Positions 34,535-44,454 of a stretch of 64,000 nt of DNA are shown piece after piece. Every line of letters begins with the position of its first letter. Within the stretch, counting starts at the first letter, position 1. The notes beneath the pieces are model-generated. The model made no database searches and was not told where the DNA came from. It saw nothing but the letters and a program-made list of their open reading frames with translations. The stretch comes from Microstegium vimineum (lineage: Eukaryota; Streptophyta; Magnoliopsida; Poales; Poaceae): positions 124,001-188,000 of the forward strand of contig CM039140.1 in NCBI GenBank assembly GCA_022036555.1, written 5' to 3'. The position numbers were made by a program, and so were the translations under genes.

Positions 34535-35842
34535 TGTCGGGTACAAAGGTAAGGGGTACCCTAATCCCTGACGATTTAGTGCTTAATATTCAGGCAAAAT
34601 CTAAAAGTCATCCTACCTCCCCATCAAGCATGACCGGACATGAGCCGGCCCATTACTGGAGAAACAGTGAGCAGGATTTGCTACGGAAGAGGGATCGATC
34701 GAATCCCCCTCTACCTCGACCCCTCGAGTGACGGAAGAGGGATCGATCGAATCCCCCTCTACCTCGACCCCTCTAGTGACGGAAGAGGGGTCGATCGAAT
34801 CCCCCTCGACCTCAACCCCTCGAGTGACGGACAGGGGGTCGATCGAATGCCCCACGATCAGGAGGCCCGATCGGCTCACCTACTCCCAGTATGGGGTAAA
34901 GGGGATCTCATGCTGTTACCTGCTCCCGCCTAACGCCATGGGCACCCGGTACCTCGGTCAAATCCATCAACTCGTCACCCATACCCGGGTTAATCCGTCG
35001 ATCGTGCGACCACTGTAGCCACGCCTTGAGTACGGAGGCCGAAAGCACCCCTCGAATCTTGAATGGGACAGCCCTCGACCGTGTTTTCAGGGATGCGTCA
35101 GGATCATGCATGCCTCGATACTCCTCGATCCGGGAGCTTGACCCTCATCTCCAACCACTACGGCATGGAACACTCCGTCCCACTCCAACCGCAGAGCTCG
35201 CACCCGTCTGCAGAAAACCAATCGTTCCACGCCATGCCGTTCGGCTGCGACCAGTCCGCCATCACCATGCCCCGGAGCACCGGAAGGACAGGAAGAGCAT
35301 GCCGCTACAGCAATCAACGTCCCATCGCAAGCATGGCGCCACGGACGCACCTCCCATACCGATACGAACTAGGGCTCCTGTACTCTCAAGCCTCCCCTTA
35401 GTTTATAAAAGGGGACGCTGGGATAGTAGGACAGAAAAAGAACAACAAGATATCGGTTCACATTTGCTGCCATCCAAACAATACCCACTAGCACTCTCCA
35501 CAAACCCCCTAGCATACGCAACAGAGGGCCACCTCCGAGCCCAAGATAATCTAGTGATGGCTTGATCAACATCTCAAGCAATCAATCGACTCACCTAGGG
35601 TAGCCCAGCTAGTCCTAAGCCTCAGCTCACTTCGAGCACCCCCGTGTAAACCAGCTTGTACTCCCCCCTTACGAGCACTTCGGTGCGAGATAATACAATT
35701 CTTCCTTCCTCGCTGGACGTAGAGACTTTTTTGCCCGAACCAGGATAAATATTGTGTTCTTCTTGCATCACATCTGGGAGTGGGAGCACGCAATATACAA
35801 ATTTACTAGTTGGTGATTGACCCCTGGGTCGAAACACCGACA
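34535..35842. mobile_element. Solo LTR inside the MULE
   Basis: It begins TGTCGGGTACAAAGG and ends GAAACACCGACA, so TGTCGG and CCGACA form the terminal inverted words of an LTR. Flanking 5-mers are AATTA and AATTC, a 4 of 5 match for a target duplication. A TATA motif (35404-35410, TATAAAA) and a promoter-like downstream part fit an LTR of about 1.3 kb. No gag or pol is next to it, so the element was probably reduced by recombination between its LTRs. Superfamily is probably Gypsy, not certain. Confidence 0.75.
34683..34858. repeat. 48-bp tandem repeat, four units, within the LTR
   Basis: Units starting ACGGAAGAGGG begin at 34683, 34731, 34779 and 34827, each followed by TCGATCGAATCCCCC and ACCTCGACCCCTC. 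The last unit is diverged and shortened. Confidence 0.95.
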
Positions 35843-38640
35843 AATTCCTTTTATATTTTGAAATGATATGATTCTATTTTATAGTTTTACATATTCATCT
35901 TAAATTATGTTAGAAGTTTTCATATATTCAAGTTCAATTGTAATAATATCTTCAATTCATTTGTGAGAGATGTTTCTATTTTTAAATGGGTGTATAGTCC
36001 CACTTTACTGAAAATGCTTGAAACTTTTATGGTATGCTTATGGACCAAAAGTATATTGTTGTGTCAATTTTCAGAATTATCTGACCAAATTTAGTTATTA
36101 TTAGAAATGATTTGTTGAAATTTCATGTAACAAATGTAATAATATCCAGAATTCGTTCAAAAAATGTATAAACTTATGGGACTACATGATTTTGATAGAG
36201 AATCATTGCATAAAATTTTGAAATGATTTCGACAAAGCACTACTGCACACTGTTAAGATGCACACATGCTCACACCTGATGCATCATAAGGAACACAACT
36301 AGAAGCACTTAATACACACCAATTTGTATAGACTTACTACACATTAATTCTAGACCATAGGCCACCGTGTATTAGCCATCAGGCAACAGACATTATCTAT
36401 TAACAACATACTCAGACGGGAAAACCATCATTGGAACATAACAACATAGGATGAGTTTATTTGTCATACAGAACACCCTACACTATACTACATGCCCGAT
36501 CTGCACAAACTGCCCCTTGTATTCATTCCCAGAACAACCACACATTACACATCATGTACACTTGTGTTTTATAAATCTGCAGCTACAGGTTCAGTTCAGA
36601 ACAGCTCGTGTTGTAGGACATCCTTGGGCGGTTCTGCATGATGGTTGTGCAGAATCTCCTTCGGTGGTGCTGTAGGATCCACTTGCCCAGGTGCGGGACC
36701 TCATCGGACGAGCAGCAGGTCGATTCCCATACGTGCGTGCCTGCAAAATAAATGAACCATCTGGTGAGCACTTTCTACTAACCATGAAATGATAGATCAA
36801 GATTGTTTGTTCCCTTCTTGGTTAATCTAGTTACAACTTTCCTAGACAGTTCCTTGTTGGTTCGTTCTCGCTTAGATCACCTTTGGCCAGTTTTAAAATG
36901 TAAGAACAGTGTACGTATCAGACACTCGACACTTTCAACATGTTTCATGAAACATGATTATCAAAGGGTATGCAAGTTTATCTTAAATTTTTCTTACTCA
37001 GATTTGTTTCCTTAAAATCTACTCTTCATCACTGACAAATAGTAATGACTTGGATTTCTCAGACTTTCCGTTTTCTTTTCAGTTGTACCAGGCCTTCGAG
37101 TCCAGGCTACGTGATTCCTGGAGCTATGGAGGACTTCGAGCCCACTGAAGATTGCTACATTCCTATATTTGCAAGTCGTGAAGCATTTTTTTTGCCTAGA
37201 TTTGATTTATGTGATTCCTTCCACTTTAGCGAACAATTCAATCCTTGATGTAAGACATGCACCGAACTTGTAAATTCAATTTCAGTGTGATTTAGCTGGC
37301 ATATATGCTAAACTATGTTCAGCTAAAAAATACTCAAACCCTTTATGCCTATGCGTGTATGCTCTGGTAATCCTCTAAATTAAAAAACGAACACATCACA
37401 CTCTACCACCCTTCTGTTTACATCAAACACTACATTAGAGATGCTATTGGTGTCAGTGACTCAGTGGTTGGATTGTCCAATACTAACCTGAAGATATATT
37501 AGCATTGTACACTTAACTTGAAGTATGTAGACTCTCAAAGATCTTTTTTATATATAGAAAAATATTTGGGGTTTATAATCCATGGTTATCAAAAACTACA
37601 GATTGACAGGTAGTAGATAACGGCTGCAAACCTCATATAATTTTCTTTGGAAAGAAAATGCAGAACAATCGAACTGTCTATACAAAGAATAAAAATTGGA
37701 TGCCACCTCTAACTAAATCTAAAGACAAAATATATTATAGGTGATTGTAACCGTTCGATCAAAATAAATAAACAATTAACGATCAAATTTAAGTCAAATG
37801 GAGTGTGTCACGTGAACAAAGAAAGGTAAAATTGCTCAAAGAAAAGAAATTTTCCACTCACTGTAATGCATCAGGACACAACCCTAAGTCAATGTTTCAT
37901 ATCCCTTTAAAGTGTGTGTTGTCAGGGATAAAATTTCAGACTAACATTCCATCTTTTCAGTTTTCATTCAGCCATTCAGGCAGTGCAGAATTACAGATGT
38001 AGGCATGAACATTAGTGATCCACTATCAAGCAAAACTAATTTGTCCTACAAACAAGGAGGTGGAAGTGTGTGTGCGTATGAGCTATTGGGGCGTTCCTCT
38101 TCACCCAGTGAACCATGGAAATGCACTGGTTGTTTCGTGAATTGTTCATTTATTTTGAAGAAACACCCACTGAACGCTAGTGCATCCAAGACGAGAAGGT
38201 ACTGGACCATGAGAGGCCCATTGTCAAAGTAGTGAATTCCTTCGAAATCCCACTCAACTTTTGGAACATCCCCAAGATTTGGTCCACTACCTTCTCAATT
38301 TCTGCATGAAGAAACAACCAGGTAATAAGGTGAAGAGGAACGCTAGTGTTGAGGATCTGACCCAGTGAACCACGGAAATGCACTGCAACAAAATGGAATC
38401 AACCTAAATCAATGGGTGACGAGTGGCTCGCAGCTAAACAATCGAAGTGGTGTTGGAGAGAGATCCGCCTCCAGTGAAAACAAAGAGCCAGGAAAATGGG
38501 GATGGGGGATTCACGTGAATAAGGTGTTAGCTGTGGGACAGAAGGTCCTCTTCCTGGCGGCGCGATGAAGATCCGACGAAGGTACCAATGAAGACTCAAG
38601 TTTCTGGCGTGCGGTAGTAGCAACGCAAACCGGCATCGGC
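35843..38640. other. Inner MULE sequence, AT-rich, no gene recognised
   Basis: The small open frame at 37045-37248 contains PSSPGYVIPGAMEDFEPTED and ends quickly. I do not recognise it. A direct repeat, CCAGTGAACCAYGGAAATGC, occurs near 38104 and 38360. Nothing else is supportable. Confidence 0.4.
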
Positions 38641-39120
38641 GGAGTCCTGAGCGTCTAGTGCGACGGTGGGATGGTGACACAAGGTGACGCACCATCGTTG
38701 GCGGACAGAGTCATCACCGTCGGAGGAGAAGCAGGTGTCCTCCTCTGGGCAGCGTGGGTGATGGCATCGTCGATGTTGGTGCTGGGGACGGCGGCGGGCG
38801 TCGTCTTCCGCGCGGTGCGAGGTAATGGAGGCGCCTCGCGCAGCCATGGCGGCGGCCCACGTGGCCTTGCAGCCGGCCGGCGCGGCCTTGGTGCCGGGAA
38901 ACGCATCGTCGGAAGGGCTCCGCGCGGGCATATTGGCGGCCACTTCTTCTGCAGCGTAGTAGGGGAGGGCGGGGCTGGGAGAAGGTGGCGCGGCAACGGC
39001 GCGGCCTTGCGACGGGACCACGACAGAGTCGAGCGAGAGGGGCGCGCTGGCACCGGGCAGAGGGCGGAGCGAGCAAAAAGGGGGCGCGACCGCTGGAGAA
39101 GAGATGGCGGTTCTTAGAAG
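38640..39120. other. GC-rich block near the right end of the MULE
   Basis: Open in several frames on both strands because of high GC, with no recognised domain. It may be captured exon or CpG-rich leader sequence. Confidence 0.35.
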
Positions 39121-40090
39121 GTTGAAATACGATTGTACCCTTCACAATTAGTTCCGGACCTATAAATTCTCTGGTTCCAGCCCACAGCTTAGGTTTCTCC
39201 CATCTAGTTCTACTTATTTTTAGACCGTCAGATTTAAGGAAACAGACGGTTCACATTAATTCCAAGTAAAAAATCTCAATTTCTAAACTTGCGCGCAAGA
39301 TGGCGAGCAAAAGCGCAAGGAGGAAGCGCTACTGCAGAGGGCCATGGTCCACGCCGCCGTGTCCGTGGCCGGCGTCGAGGCCGGGCTCGCCGCCATCGCC
39401 GCGGAGAACGCCGCGCCGCCTGGCGCACACGGCATGAGGGAGACGGCGTGCGGTGCCCTCCGCGGCTGCCCTCGTCGCGGCGGCCGTCGACGCCGACAGG
39501 GCATCCACGGACGCCAGCAGCGTCATCACGCTCACCGCGGCTGCCGCCACATGGATGGGTCGTTCACAATTCGTTTGGCATACATATCCCGTGACACGGA
39601 GTACTTATTTGCCTGTCTTGCATGTCTCAGCACTGCGTGGCGCTGCGACGCTGAGAGGACCGCGCAGCGGCGGCACGGCCAGAACGAGAGGGCGGCGCTG
39701 GCCAAGGGTGACGAGATGTTCGTCGCGGTGCTGGACGGTGAGTGCCGGCCGCCGCGTTGTCGATGATGCTCCATACAATCTGCACATCGTCGCTTTGCAT
39801 GCGAAAACTGAACGGTTCTCTTTGCACGTCGCGTCGCAGGGAAGTGGAAGCTCTGTCAGCGGCGTCGAACAAGTGCGGCGAGATCGTGCTGCGGATCAAG
39901 AAGACGAACCTCGTCATGGACTCATGGCCTTCTCCCACGCAAAAGAAAGTAATGACGCCCGGCGCGATCGTCTCGTTTCTTCCCTGTCTTCTCTAGCTTT
40001 CTTCCTCAGACAGACTGAACTGACCAGCAGGAAGCAGCCACCTGCTCACTCACCCGCAGGTGTGATCCGCGACGTGCGGCCGTGCTCTAT

Positions 40091-40569
40091 TTATATTTTT
40101 AATGTTTGATCCAAAAGTTTGTCCAAAACATCATCTAAAATTAGGATATGGAGAGAATAAAATGGTAAACATACATGTTACCTCTTTCTCGTATGCCCCT
40201 CGATCATGTTTAATTCAAAGCATTGAAAACTCTATGGATACCATATATATGGCCACATAGCATGAAGCATGTGAATTATATACGGAGTACATTTGGCATG
40301 CAATAAAGTGAAATTGAAACTCATACCGGAGTATTGCCATGCATGGAATGGCATTGAAACAACTCATACTTATTTTCGAAGAGGCTGATCCATAAATCAC
40401 ACAACCATTTCATTATTGTTTTTCTATCTACATCATTACTAAATTTACTATAAACCATTAAAGAAAGTATATGGATACAAGAATAAAGAACGGTATCTAT
40501 TTCGCAAGAGAAAAAGGAAAGGATGATATCTCCGTGATAATTCCCTTCCTGGTAAAAGTGGAGCTCTCT
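40091..40569. other. Intergenic between the VAN3-binding pseudocopy and the thaumatin-like gene
   Basis: AT-rich, with no gene recognised. It should contain the promoter of the thaumatin-like gene, with a TATA box at 40570. Confidence 0.5.
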
Positions 40570-40578
40570 TATATAAAT
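40570..40578 (+). promoter_or_regulatory. TATA box of the thaumatin-like gene
   Basis: TATATAAAT, 70 bases before the ATG of the thaumatin-like gene, in a suitable position for a grass core promoter. Confidence 0.55.
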
Positions 40579-40647
40579 GCTCGTGTCAGGCTCCCTGCTG
40601 CACCAGATTCCAGACGTCCCATCTCGTCCAGATTTCAGACGTCCGCT

Positions 40648-41478
40648 ATGGCGACAGGGGCAGCTACTCGCGCATTGTTTGCATTCTTGGTCGTCCTCGC
40701 CGTGTCCGCTAGCGGTAAGCAGCCAAGAAATCCTGTGTCCCTTCATGCGTGTCAGCTGGAGGACTTATAGAATCCGATTGTTCACTCATAAAAAAAAACT
40801 GATTATATTAGTTTCGTTCTTTGTGTTGGTCGGTATGCAATGGTGTGCTAATACTGATGTCTGTGCTTTGGTCTCCGGATTCAGATGCGCAACACGATAT
40901 CCTGAACATAAAGAACAACTGCAGCTACAGCGTGTCGCCGGTGATCGTCGCAAAACCGGGCTCGCCGTGGCTAGACTTCACTCCCTACCAGTTCATGGGG
41001 TACGATGAACATCGCGTTGCCACACGGGTGGTCGGGTCTCATCTGGGCGCGCCACCGGCTGCTCCACCGACGGCAAAAACGGCGGCAGGTTCACGGGCGA
41101 CTGCGGCTCCGGCCAGCTGGCGTGCCCCAGGGCGCCAGGCCCGCGACGGCGGCCACGATCGCCGTGCTCGCTCTCGGCGGCAGAGGCGGCACGGACAACT
41201 ACCACATCAGCGTCAACGACGGCTACAACGTGCCCGTGCTCGTGGCGCCCTACGAGACGAGCCGTGGCGGCGACTGCGGCCCGACTCAGTGCGTCGTGGA
41301 CCTCAACGGCGCGTGCCCCGCCGACCAGCAGGTGAAGGCGTCCGACGGCCGTGTCGTGGCGTGCAAGCCGTCAGGGACTATCGCGTGCCCGCTGGCCTCC
41401 ACCGGCTCTAGCTGCCCCGTCGTCGACAACAGCTACACCGTCACCTTCTGCCCTGACAACACCGAATTTGAGCCCTAA
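40648..41478 (+). pseudogene. Thaumatin-like (PR5) gene broken by frameshifts
   Basis: Exon 1 (40648-40714) encodes a signal peptide, MATGAATRALFAFLVVLAV. A phase-1 intron leads to exon 2 (40885-41478). There the thaumatin-type text moves between three frames: NNCSYSVSPVIVAKPGSPWL in frame with exon 1, then GWSGLIWAR in the next, then TGCSTDGKNGGRFTGDCGSG in the third, then NYHISVNDGYNVPV and a Cys-rich tail ending VTFCPDNTEFEP. At least three small indels are needed, near 41000, 41050 and 41140. Thaumatin-like proteins are secreted, disulphide-bonded defence proteins. The intact signal peptide, TATA box and 3' end suggest a recent break or sequencing errors. Confidence 0.72.
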
Positions 41479-41578
41479 TCCTACTAGTACTATAGTTGAG
41501 TTCTATAGGTTAGTACTATAGTACGTTCTACGTATGTAGGTGCATCTCAGATTGCAGGTCTCGTGCAAAATAAAGTTA

Positions 41579-41902
41579 GGGGCCGTTTGGATCCGATCCT
41601 TTTATTTTGAAAGAATTGAGATCTCTTTAATGAATTAGACTATTTTGTTTGAAATTTGATATTCTAGAACTCTTGCATGTTCACATATAAGGTATAAGTC
41701 TATCTCAAATCCAATTCATAGAGTAAGATAGTAATTGATTCTATAAATCATCATGATATGTTTTTACTCTACAACTATAATTATCTCCCGTATGACTAAC
41801 AATAGTATTCAAATATATTACACAACCATTCATTAGTTTATCTATGTCTAAATTATAATTATTAGAATATATAGATTCAATCTCAAAGATCCAAACAGGG
41901 AC
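41579..41902. mobile_element. Tourist-like MITE (GGGGCCGTTTGGATC family), copy 1
   Basis: The left end GGGGCCGTTTGGATCC pairs with the right end GATCCAAACAGGGAC. TTA stands on both sides (41576-41578 and 41903-41905), as expected for PIF/Harbinger-class MITEs. It is 324 bp and non-coding. Confidence 0.85.
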
Positions 41903-42874
41903 TTAGGAAAATAATGTGACTTCAACTTGAGTAAGCTTTCCAACGGGAATATATTGCGATAATCTTTCCACATTGTTTTGAGTATGCTTTCCAACAAAAG
42001 TAAGCTCTTGTTTGCAAGTATTCGTATTCGTATCAATTAACATGTTTTAGGTGGAATAGAGTGAACCTTGATCGAACTAAAATCAATTCACCCCTAACAC
42101 ATGTAGATTGAGTTGAACCTGACAAAAATCAAACAAAGCCTAAACTAATCATATGTATACTACCACACCAACGTATGTGGTGTGATAGAATATTTTTGTC
42201 ACCCGCGGTTGCTTAGACCACAAGATTCAAACATAGTTCTCATTCAAATTATATTCAAAACAATAATTCAAAACGATTAAAGAAAAAAAATCTCTGAGTA
42301 TGTTCCCAAAATTCTCTTTGCAGTAGGAAACGAGATAACCCAACGCTGAAATTAGCCTTGCAAGAAGAGCACAATCATACATTTTCACGTAAATTTGGAG
42401 TCCCCTTTAAACAAAACGGATGAAATATCTCTTCGTACTCTAAAAGCGACTGTTGTATGTGTTGTCCCTCTTAATGGATCCTATTTGGGCCCTACCTTGC
42501 GGTCTGGACGTCTGGTATGAATGAGAGGCTGCGCGAGGAGCCACGGGCTCGGGCCTATCTGTGGTTCCTTATGGACAAAATTGGATTTATAATTAATTTA
42601 AAGCTATAATTAAAATTTTATATTAGAACATATCATATTATATATTTATTGTATATTGTATAGATCTACTTATATAGAGTTAAAAAAAATTATATTTTAC
42701 ATTTTATAATTTTTATGTGATTTACTATGATTTTGTAAAGGTTCAGCGGAAATAGATTAAAAAGAAGAAGACAAGAGATAATTTAATTGGTTTTGAAAAA
42801 TTTAGGGGTTAGAATAAATAGTTTTTATGGTTGAGGGAGCGAGGTAGACTACGCTAGATAGACGAGAGGATTAA

Positions 42875-43395
42875 GGCCTTGTTTAGATCCCTTCAAAATT
42901 CGAAACTTTGCGAGATTTCTCGTCATATCGAATCTTTGGACTCATGTATGGAACATTAATTATAGGTAAAAATAACTAATTATACATTTTACGTGTAATT
43001 TGTGAGAAAAATCTTTTGAGCCTAGTTAGAGCATCTCCAAGAGCTTTTGTAAAATATACTTTCTAAATCATCATTTAGAGAGTCATTTAAGTACAAATCT
43101 TATTCTATATCTTTATACTCACAATTTTTTCTATACTTTATGCATAGTTTAAATAGTCATTTTCGTCTTCTATATTTGGCTAAAAAAACCCGAAATAGAA
43201 GATATTCCGTTTAGAAAAGTTGTTAGAGTATATGTTTTCAACAAAATCTCTATTTCTAGTGTTTAGAAGAGTTTCTGGAAGATGCTCTTGTTACATGATT
43301 AAATAATAATTGTCAAATACAAACGAAAATACGAAAATACGAAAATACTGCGATCTGTATTTTTCAAAAGTTTTTCATCTGAACATTGTCTAAAT
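42875..43395. mobile_element. DNA transposon remnant (GGCCTTGTTTAGATCC family) with a nested MITE
   Basis: The text GGCCTTGTTTAGATCC, then TCGAATCTTTGGACTCATG, then TTTTGAGCCTAGTTAG is a family that is common in panicoid grasses. The last part (GTCAAATACAAACGAAAATA) resumes after a 259-bp insertion. The right end near 43395 is a weak inverse of the left end. Class uncertain. Confidence 0.6.
43029..43287. mobile_element. Harbinger-like MITE nested in another element
   Basis: The left end GAGCATCTCCAAGAG and the inverse of the right end (GAGCATCTTCCAG) are similar. The flanking 3-mers are TTA and TTG, a near match. It interrupts the common text GCCTAGTTAG that normally continues into the next part of the surrounding element, so it inserted later. 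Confidence 0.7.
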
Positions 43396-43440
43396 ATAAC
43401 TTTTTTTGTTCTTTGTATTTATTTTTGTTCTTTAATCACT

Positions 43441-43800
43441 CTCGGAGAGGACACTACGGATCCCGCGGCTCGCGCACCAGTACCAAGAACTTCCTTCTCC
43501 ATCGTCCCACTGCTCCCGTCGCGCCGACGAGCGACGACGCGCATCCGCCTCTACCGCCCTGCCTCCCGCGCCGTCTCGCCTCTCATCGCTGCCCCGCCTC
43601 CCGCGCCGTCTCGCCTCTCATCGCTGCCCCGCCTCCCGCGCCGTCTCGCCTCTCATCGCCGCCCACCTCCCTCCGTCGTTCCAAGCCGCCTGGGCTTCTT
43701 CTCCGTCGCCGGCTACGCGCGTGAGGAGGGAGGAGGAGCCGCAGCGCGTGGGTTCAGGGGCAGCGGCATCCGTCCCGCGTGAGAAGGGAGAAGGAGCCGG
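43441..43800 (+). other. Probable 5' leader exon of the LETM1 gene
   Basis: A GC-rich block that ends at a good donor (GAGCCG-GTGAGATC, 43801). An acceptor at 44391-44393 would join it to the coding exon. Open frames in the block match nothing. Inferred from position only. Confidence 0.4.
43561..43665. repeat. 35-bp minisatellite, three units
   Basis: GCCTCCCGCGCCGTCTCGCC starts at 43561, 43596 and 43631, with only one or two differences between units. It lies in the presumed leader of the LETM1 gene. Confidence 0.95.
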
Positions 43801-44411
43801 TGAGATCTACTTTTTTTCAGCTCCTCCATCTCTCGCAGCTCTCTCTCAGCGCGTTTTGCGGAGATTCATCGGTGGAGCTGGTTGCTGTGAACCCAACGGG
43901 GCCGATCTTCCTCGCAGCGCCGGCGCTCCATCCTCCGTCTCCTCCTCCCCTCCACCCGCGCTCGGCACGCAGGCGACGGCGGCGGGGCAGTCCCAGGCTC
44001 GGCATCGGCGGCTCCCCTTCCCGCTTCTCGCCAGTCGCCTCGCGCCCTCGCGAAGGCTGGAGCCAGTAGCCGCTGCTCCACCATGGCGGTTGCATCGCTT
44101 TGGGAGCGCTTATGCCCCAAAGCGTAGCGTTGCCTGTCCGCTTAGGGCTTCAGTGCGCTGAAGAGTGGCGCTTTTTGGAACCCTGGCCGATAATGTGAAG
44201 CAATCTTGCCTGGGAACCAAACATTCCCTAAGCTATATGGAAGGAATTAGAATTATTATTTCTGTTGCGCAAGGCCATGAGTGCTATAATTTTCAATGCC
44301 ATACTTTATGTTAGAATTTTAGTTTCTTTTTGCTGCACATGTTTGCATATTTATATGTGATGATGCCATAACTGGAATTTTACTGTATTTCAGGGTTCTA
44401 CCTGGAAAGGC

Positions 44412-44432
44412 ATGATCCTAGTGTTTTCTTGA
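44412..44432 (+). promoter_or_regulatory. Short upstream ORF before LETM1
   Basis: An ATG in the leader opens six codons (MILVFS) and stops 22 bases before the main ATG. Such uORFs can reduce translation of the main frame. This assumes that the leader includes 44394 onward. Confidence 0.4.
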
Positions 44433-44454
44433 GAAAGGGAGTAAGTGATCAAGG

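Larger units (their letters stand above)
32518..39277. mobile_element. Mutator-like element (Pack-MULE type), 6,760 bp
   Basis: The 9-base word AATTTCTAA stands directly outside both ends (32509-32517 and 39278-39286), the target-duplication length typical of Mutator elements. The left end GAGAATTTTTAC matches the inverse of the right end (GAGATTTTTTAC), and a weaker match continues for tens of bases. The empty site can be read from the VAN3-binding parent gene, which confirms an insertion. The interior has GC-rich blocks (32640-33130 and 38640-39120), a cyclin-like fragment and a solo LTR. No MURA-type transposase is visible, so it is probably non-autonomous. Confidence 0.75.
32320..40090 (+). 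pseudogene. Truncated inverted copy of the VAN3-binding gene, split by a large insertion
   Basis: The segment 32320-32517 matches intron 3 of the gene at 1304-3475 (shared words GCTTGAATTGGGATCAA, TTTGCCAGGTCA or TTGCCAGGTCA, CCCGTATCTCGTTT). The segment 39278-40090 continues with exon 4 through the start of exon 7, in the opposite orientation to the parent. Between them lies a 6,760-bp element. Exon 4 has lost its acceptor region and about 45 bases after ATGGCG, and has small deletions that shift the frame. Exons 5 and 6 and their introns remain recognisable (GTGATCCGCGACGTGCGGCC near 40064). Homology stops after the VIRDVRPCS codons of exon 7. Exons 1-3 and most of the PH region are absent. 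It cannot encode a full product. Confidence 0.85.
41479..43440. other. Intergenic, AT-rich, MITE-rich
   Basis: It holds the 3' side of the thaumatin-like gene, a Tourist-like MITE and a nested pair of elements, annotated separately. The stretch 42060-42870 has no recognised coding sequence. Confidence 0.55.

Noticed and set aside
34683..34858. Evenly spaced repeats considered as a CRISPR array
   Set aside because: The units are directly adjacent without unique spacers, in a plant nuclear LTR. It is a minisatellite.
34640..34933. 97-codon frame with repeated GIDRIPLYLDPSSD units
   Set aside because: Translation of the 48-bp tandem repeat in the LTR, open on both strands.
38671..39117. 148-codon Gly/Arg-rich frame in the MULE
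   Set aside because: Open on both strands and in several frames because of GC content. No recognised domain.
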